From: Parasponia andersonii
Taxonomy: Eukaryota > Streptophyta > Magnoliopsida > Rosales > Cannabaceae
Reading direction: 5' to 3'
Assembly (NCBI GenBank): GCA_002914805.1
Contig: JXTB01000017.1
Location: forward strand, 1,651,410 to 1,715,409
DNA: 64,000 nt
Under the pieces are notes generated by a model. The model was not told the DNA's origin. It saw only the letters and a list, made by a program, of their open reading frames with translations, and searched no databases. Shown here piece after piece: positions 57,682 to 64,000 of the stretch (position 1 is its first letter; every line of letters starts with the position of its first letter). Made by a program: the position numbers and the translations under genes.

Positions 57682-60600
57682 TCAACCAAGTGAATAAATC
57701 ATTCGCCCACCGAGCTCTTTGCCAACAACCCTTAAGTATCTATGCAACTGAGTTTCCAAGTAGTCCCTTTCCGTGGGACGAATTGCTCGCTGTAGATCCT
57801 GCGTGAGAAAATATAATACAGTTAATATATGAATGAAATCATAAAGGTAAGAGCTAAATGGCAAATCGAGTAGATGGATTTTACAAGGGTAAGTCTTATA
57901 ACTCACAATGAAGATTACAGACCTTGTACTTCATACACGTTCCTTTCAACCCAACTAATAAATTACTGATATCTCCATTTTCCCTTTGGGCGGATTCAGG
58001 ATCACTGGATTCTCCACCTGATTCATCGTCAGAGGTTTGGTATTCAGGATCAGCCGCCTCTTCATTTTGATGCATGAGAACATTTGAGTCTTCTACTGTA
58101 ATGTCATCATGTTGCAGTTCTATGACTTGTTCCGACGCATTTGGTGTCGAGGACTCTCCATCTTGTAAGATAGCACAATCTGATAAGACAACGTATGCCT
58201 TTCTATCAAGGAAAGGCCTGGCAACATCAAATGAAACCCACCTGGATAAGGGAAGATCACGTATCAGCTGATCAGCCACATCAAGCACCTTGGACGTCCA
58301 AGGCACTTGCAAATTAGGTTTTACTAATTTGCCAGCTAAAAGGAGAGGGTGTAACTAGAACATTGTATCATCTATGAACGTTAGTGAGAAGGTTAAGGAT
58401 CCCACATTGGAAAAACAAATCAAAGAGACAAACTATGCGGGCTTTCTGCTTTGCATGCCCCTATAGTAGATCACTTATGTATACAAATAGAAAACTTACT
58501 GATAACGAAGAGGACAGAGAAGCTCAGAAGGGCGATATGTTGCTTTGTATCTCATCTTATTGCAGGAGTGAATGTAATAGCCAAGATAATAAAACTGAAG
58601 ACTTGGACAATGTATTTGATTTTCTTTCACGCAGTTTATTTCTTGTAGAGCTGAATACTTGCCAAGTGATAGAAAGGAAAATTCCGGATCCCAAAACAAA
58701 TATTTGCTTGACAAACACCTAGGGAGGATATCTATAACACCAACTGCAACAAGCTGACCATCAATCACATACTGCTGATGGAAAGAGCCAAAGCCACACG
58801 GTGGAACTGTACCATCATTAGTTGGAGGAACAAAGATTAAGGGAGTATCAACTAGAAACCTTTTATATGAACTTTCTGTGACGTGGTCTGGTGTATCATT
58901 ATGCACCTTAATCTGATAACGTCGGTACAAGGCAAACTCTTCTGGATCGAAACTCGACCTTTTCAAATGAATCTCAAGCCTTCTCCTTTTTACAGGGGAA
59001 TGTTTGAAGCTATTCTCTGAAGAGCACACTTCGCTATCATGTCCTGCACAAGATCCTTCAGAGATAGCTACAAACTCAGCACTTCCATCCAAATAATCCT
59101 GATTGCTGGCAGAATAAAAATTTATGTGTCCATTGCAAGCCTTGATAGAAAGGCCAGAAGTTTCTGCCAGCTGATTTAGGGAAATTGCCAGTTTTTCTGC
59201 AATAGATTTGGCAGAAAATTCTTTCTCATCCACCCTGTCATTGGATACTCCTGACTGGTGTACATCCTGCATACCTGGTTCTGCTCGTTTTATAGCAGCA
59301 GCAATTTGGAATGCAATATTGCTGGAGTACAGGAGAGTTTCTGATCCTTCAACAAATAGCTTTCTTTTGCCTTGTGAAACCTTTTTAACAGAAGCTTTTG
59401 GCAATTGAAAGTGATTAGGAAACTCCCCACTCTCACTACAAGTGTGCACCACATTATTAATTTTATCTGTTAGCGATTGCAAAAACTTTTCCCCCTTGTT
59501 CTTTTCTGCATTGTTACTAGACAAACATTCTTTTACTGCTGAACTTGAAACTCCAGGATCAGCACAACTGCGTGTTCTCTTAGAAGCATTTGCTTCTTCC
59601 GCCAGTTTGCGAGGTTTAATAGAATCCAACTCGCCATCTAAAAACCTAGGCGTAGATTGTAATCAGTGTTCAATTTTCAACTGTTGGGTATAATAATGAA
59701 CTAGCAAAATACATAACAAAATTATCCATAAAAATTTTAAAGCAACCCGAAATTTGTCATATCACAGCAAGATAGCACCCTTCCCATCATGCTGAATCAA
59801 AATTAAATAAAGACCACCCACTCCACAGAAAATCACTGATGAGTTTTGTTTGAGTAACTACAACTTTCTGCACTTGTCTAGCCACACTTTTTTATTTGTT
59901 CTTTTAAAAAGTTCTATTAGGAAACACCATTTAAACAAAGAGATAATAAAGTATACCTTTGCAATCGTCTAGTCACTCGAAGCTGCTCTTTGGAAGGAGA
60001 AAAATTGCCAGCTTTCAAACGAATAGTATATGAAGGACAGCATGTCCTTTCCATCTCTGGTTTGTAAAGGAAAGAACCAGATCTTCTCCAACCTCGGTCA
60101 AGAAGATCTAGCACAAGATCATTAATTAAATTTAGAACAATGGACCAAAGTTCCTGTTTCTGTTCAAAAGCTCCATATAAAAATCAAAACAAGAGTCACG
60201 TTTGCAAACCAACCTTGATAGTCATTAACTGTAAGGCTATGCGCCCACAAACCTGCAAAACAATAAACATTGCAGTGGCATCAGAAAAATGGTTGTCTGT
60301 AGTCCGTGCATGACTGTTTAACACCAGCACATGCAAAGAAAGCCCAAAAAAAAAAAAAAAAAATACACAATCAGATTGACAATCATCAATCTAATTGATC
60401 ATCAGTCCTCGACATTCCATGGTCTTACCTTTTTAGAATGGGATACAATCCCCAACACAACACCTGTCTTTTGTCACTATTAAATCGGTTTCATTTAAAT
60501 GCTTGTGTTTGTTGCTTAATGTGTGTGTTTGAATTATACGTGATACGCATGATACAATCAACCCACGTGTATATATATATATGGACACCAATCCAGTAGG

Positions 60601-61548
60601 TATCTTTTTTTTTACTTATGCATAGGTATCAATTTGGCTAACTTTTTTTTTACTTATGCATAGGTATCAATTTGGCTAATGAAAATTTAGCATCCACATT
60701 TTTTTATTGTAAAAACTAAGAGAGAGAAAGAACATTAATGATGCACGTCTTTTTATGTAATTCATTATGGCTATTAGATCACCATTAGACGATGATACAA
60801 CAGCTTAAAAAAAAATACCTACCTATAGGTAAAGAAAAAAAATACCTATTGGATTGGCAACCTATATATATATATATATATATATATGCATTCCCAATTG
60901 AGTCATAATAAGAAACTAGAGATGAGGAATTCATATTGGTTGAAGTTTGAGAGAGAAAAATAAAAACTTTTCCAAATAGAACAAACAAAGTGTGATTACG
61001 GTTCAGCATAGCACAATTGCACCATGATGAATCACCATATCAATACCATTACAGAATTTTCCATACTACTCATCCTAAACGGCCAATTGATCCTATTTTA
61101 TCAAGAAAAACCATTTGCCCATTTAATAATCTTGACCCACAATCTCAAAATCAGGAAAAAAGCTTCAAAATACACATCGGACCATCGTTGACCGATTACC
61201 CAAACACCCGATTTAAAAAGAAAAAAAAAAAGCACAGAATTCGATTCATCAAATGGGGAAAATTCAACCAACAATCAATCCGATCAACCAAAGCCAATCA
61301 ATCTAACCCAAAAACAAAAATAATGACACAAAAAGTATCCAAATTATGAGGAAAAGGTAAAGTGAGAGAAAGAGAGAGAAACCATGAGAGATGCTGGTGC
61401 GACCAGGGGAGTTACAGTAGCCACAAGAGCTTCTATTCCTTCCACAATCGACGACCTTGCTCTCCCCACGGCCATTGTTGTGGTTGATACTGTTAGTATT
61501 GGCGGTTCTGGTGCTACTGCTAGCCTCGCTCCTCGTCTTCCCTGCCAT
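57682..61548 (-). CDS. ATE1: Arginyl-tRNA-protein transferase, 6 exons
   Basis: Exons on the minus strand are 61548-61383, 60252-60214, 60107-59957, 59645-58500, 58241-57923 and 57798-57682, all GT-AG, giving 645 residues, close to plant ATE1. The enzyme moves arginine from Arg-tRNA to N-terminal Asp, Glu or oxidised Cys of proteins, creating degrons of the Arg/N-degron pathway. The N-domain (~30-115) has C42GYC45 and C91C92 (RTCC), the four cysteines linked in yeast ATE1 to activity and Fe-S binding. The catalytic GNAT-like C-domain (~345-525) has EFALYRRYQIKVHND, FGSFHQQYVIDGQL, LSLGKYSALQEI and YYLGYYIHSCNKMRYKA. A long variable serine-rich linker (125-340) separates them, and an acidic stretch precedes the C-terminus. 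Intron 1 contains a MITE. The start at 61548 fits family length; an in-frame ATG at 61620 would add 24 residues. Confidence 0.94.
60583..60862 (+). mobile_element. MITE copy D, in ATE1 intron 1
   Basis: It starts GACACCAATCCAGTAGGTAT, ends TACCTATTGGATTGGCAACC and has TA tracts on both sides. It is ~280 bp because a ~39 bp block (T-run plus ACTTATGCATAGGTATCAAT and TTGGCTAA) is duplicated in tandem at about 60605 and 60643. Otherwise it matches copy A closely. It lies in the 1130 bp first intron of ATE1, in the same orientation as copy A. Confidence 0.87.
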
Positions 61549-61617
61549 TTCCGATTCCTCCTTCTCAATCTCACCCCAACTTCGCTGTGAGTTGGGCAAT
61601 TTACAGAGCCAGCAGCC

Positions 61618-61800
61618 CATGGATTGTGATTTTTGTCTGTCGTTCCTGGTTTTGGCTTTGACCAAAAAAAAATACGACGTCGTTTAGAAGAAGAACGGTC
61701 GTTTAGTTAAAAAAAATAATAAAAAAACCAAAAAGTTTAGTCGTACATGTAGTTTGGTTTATTGGGTTGGGGTCACACATATTCCGCGAATAAAAGTATC
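61618..61800 (-). promoter_or_regulatory. ATE1 upstream region
   Basis: An ATG at 61620 is in frame with ATE1 and has no stop before the proposed start; the segment begins MGCWLC. Upstream are ACGACGTCGTTT (61672-61683), which contains GACGTC, a possible bZIP site, and A/T runs. No TATA box could be assigned with confidence. Confidence 0.35.
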
Positions 61801-61937
61801 TTATTTAGACTCGCGTGAGAATCAACTTACACGCATCTCATTATACTCTAAATTAAGATATTCGAAATCAACTTTAGCAAACTTCATTTAATGGACTTGT
61901 AAATTGGAAGAATAATAACTTGTATACCCAATAGAAA

Positions 61938-62129
61938 TATTGATGACTTGTTTTTTTTTTTTTTTTTTTAAAATGAGGCTTAACTAATGACCACTACTTA
62001 CCACAAATTTAAAAGTAAATAACATACACACTCTACAAGGTTTGAACCTCTAACTCCCCACACTCATACACACTTCCCTCAAGTATTGAACCAACTGAAC
62101 TAGCTCCAGTTAGCTATTGATGACTTGTT
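61938..62129 (-). mobile_element. tRNA-derived SINE with perfect 15 bp target duplication
   Basis: TATTGATGACTTGTT occurs at 61938-61952 and 62115-62129. Between them, on the minus strand, lie an A box (TAGTTCAGTTGG, about 62103-62092) and a B box (GAGGTTCAAACC, about 62050-62038) some 40 bp apart, and the body ends in a poly-A tail, seen as the T-run at 61951-61969. At ~165 bp it is a short SINE. The flawless duplication and ~19-base tail suggest a fairly recent insertion. Confidence 0.9.
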
Positions 62130-64000
62130 AAATAAATGAAGAATAAATAAGAAAGGTTATCACATGCAAACAAACACAGGTTTAAAAGGTGGGAAATAGA
62201 TATAGAGAGTAGACATATTTATTTCTCTTTTTTTTTTTTTGAAGGAACATTTATTTATCATTTTGACTTATTTAATTTGTGATATCTATAAGGAAATAAG
62301 GTGTTCATGTCGAATGTAAATGTAGCCATATAGTTTATATAGAGCTCCAAGCAATATTTATCACCAGTATAATTTGTATTGATGTAATTTATTTTAGCTA
62401 TGTTGTCATGGGAGGCGGACGCGTTCCGGATTTTTTTTAAAAGAATAAAAAATAAAAATAGAATTATTAAGAGAATAATATTAATAAAAATTAAAAATCT
62501 TAAATTATAGTACAAATACATAGAATTATAATTTCAAACTCTTTAAATAAGAAGATAAAAAGTGGATTACAAACATATGAAATGAAAAATTGATCACAAA
62601 TGCAATAATAGTAAGAATTATGAGTTATTATAATTCTCTAAGAGAAGATACGACAATGGCCACCAGCAAATAATTGTCTTCATTTACCACTCGACTACCT
62701 TATTAGCAAGTAGATTATGATTCTAATACTAAATGAGATACACGCCCGATTTTTTTTATTTTTTTTTAAAAAAAAGATCAACTCATCCTCGTTATAAATC
62801 TAAATCAAAGAAAAAAATCTCAAAAAAAGACTTAATAAACAGAATTTAAAACTCACACGGATTAAGAATCATGTGGTATAAAAACTATAGAAATGTGATA
62901 CTACAATTAGATCTAAATTTAAACTTATTAAAAAAATAAAAAAATAAAAATAAAACCCTTTCATCCGAAAGAAATTAGGGAGAATAGTGGAGAATAAAGA
63001 GTGGCCAAAGAATGACATCAAAACACTTCATTTTTGGCCTCTTGTAAAAGGGGTGGCATGAATTTTTTTGAGTGAGAAATAGAATTGAGATTAGAGTTTT
63101 TGGAGATATTGGCATAAAATTTTATCAAGCAGAGCTTCACTTCTGTTACATGGGCTTTAATCGCTTTTCGCCTCAAGTAAATCTTTTTGGACTTATGCTA
63201 TCATTGTTGTCCCGTGATTGGTTTAGCATTTAAGAATTATCTTATGGATTTAGATGACATACGTGTCGTTCAAATTAATGAAATCATATGAATTCTATCT
63301 CTCCTAATTTAATTTCTCGCTTTTCACCTAATGTAGATCTCATTGGACTTGTGCTATCATTGTTGTCTTTTGGTTATTTGATATTTAAGAGACAAAGCTC
63401 CATTTGTTAGGAGAAAGAGCATTTATATGACTACCTTATGCTTAGACGATGCTTAACCAAGTTACTTGGGCACTTGTAAAATTTTTCGGTTCAGCTGCTT
63501 GGATATAATTGTTAGAAAATGGGTATGGCCATTTATTGGAAATGGTAATTTGGGCTTAAGTGGGCTCAAGAGCTCATAGTAGTAAAGCCCAAAATTAAAG
63601 TTGTAATCTCATTTTCATTAGCCAATTTGGAGCATAAATTAGAGTAGGACCTACTTTGTAAAAGTGTAAGATCTTGGTATAATCTTATTTTACTCTACGA
63701 GTAGATTAAATTGATATATCATGTGTCCAAATTGGAACTTAAGTGAATGAGAAATTAATATTCAAAATATACTTGTTGGTATTGGAAAATAAAGGAAGAA
63801 AGATAGAAAAACTTGTCCCATATTAGTTGGAAAGCTTTCGAACTTATGTTTTATGTAGAGTTGCATTTTTTATGAGTATAACTAAGTATAGCCAAGATGT
63901 TTTCTTAGGTGTGTATAGGAGGTGCAAATCTTCAGGTTTGGACTTGAATTTACATAGGCTCGTGTGTACTCGCACCTGCGGATACGAATGTTAGCCCGAA
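62130..64000. other. Intergenic DNA, no gene recognised
   Basis: Mostly AT-rich. Two diverged copies of a ~156 bp unit containing GGACTTRTGCTATCATTGTTGTC start near 63167 and 63323. From about 63510 the sequence has an LTR-like flavour (TGTTAGAAAATGG start, then CTTGTCCCATATTAGTTGGA near 63810), but it runs off the edge and cannot be proved. Confidence 0.4.

Noticed and set aside
58384-58722. 112-codon plus-strand frame
   Set aside because: It is antisense to ATE1 exon 4 and intron 4; the minus-strand frame carries the conserved ATE motifs.

Overview
The window is nuclear DNA of a flowering plant, very probably a eudicot of the rosid group. It is AT-rich and holds GT-AG introns, plant transposon families and an LHCB8 (Lhcb4.3) antenna gene, a CP29 paralogue known mainly from rosids. 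There are three intact host genes, one destroyed host gene, and a dense layer of decayed mobile DNA. No prokaryotic system, CRISPR array or tRNA gene was seen.

Layout. 1-5795: minus-strand Ty3/gypsy element of the dual-RNase-H (Tat) type, entered inside integrase and ending in its 5' LTR. 5796-11500: repeat-rich DNA with a ~141 bp repeat, a solo LTR of a second gypsy family, a ~100 bp tandem array, a TIR element and a microsatellite-embedded MITE. 11507-18982: a second-family LTR, a 25S rDNA scrap and a LINE. The LTR and the LINE are each cut once, and both become continuous if 11718-17607 is flipped, so I read this as an inversion with rDNA filler at one junction. 18983-25890: AT-rich DNA without a recognisable gene. 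25890-29970: 5'-truncated Ty1/copia element, plus strand. 34346-36183: LHCB8, two exons. 40853-48915: F-box/DUF295 gene split by a 6.9 kb CACTA (En/Spm) transposon at 41270-48176. 49967-52151: a MITE, a tRNA-derived SINE with target duplication and a 1.1 kb foldback element. 52750-55294: Yippee-like gene, five exons, plus strand. 57682-61548: ATE1 (arginyl-tRNA-protein transferase), six exons, minus strand, convergent with the Yippee gene and with a MITE in intron 1. 61938-62129: a second SINE with a perfect 15 bp target duplication.

The three intact genes do not form a pathway: one encodes a photosystem II antenna protein, one a small zinc-binding protein and one an N-degron enzyme. What unites the window is its record of transposition: the inversion with rDNA filler, the CACTA-split F-box gene, a MITE family that sits in (TA)n tracts, two SINEs with clean duplications and the foldback palindrome. 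I found no convincing new biochemical system. Exon boundaries and element ends were worked out by eye from splice sites, reading frame and repeat comparison.
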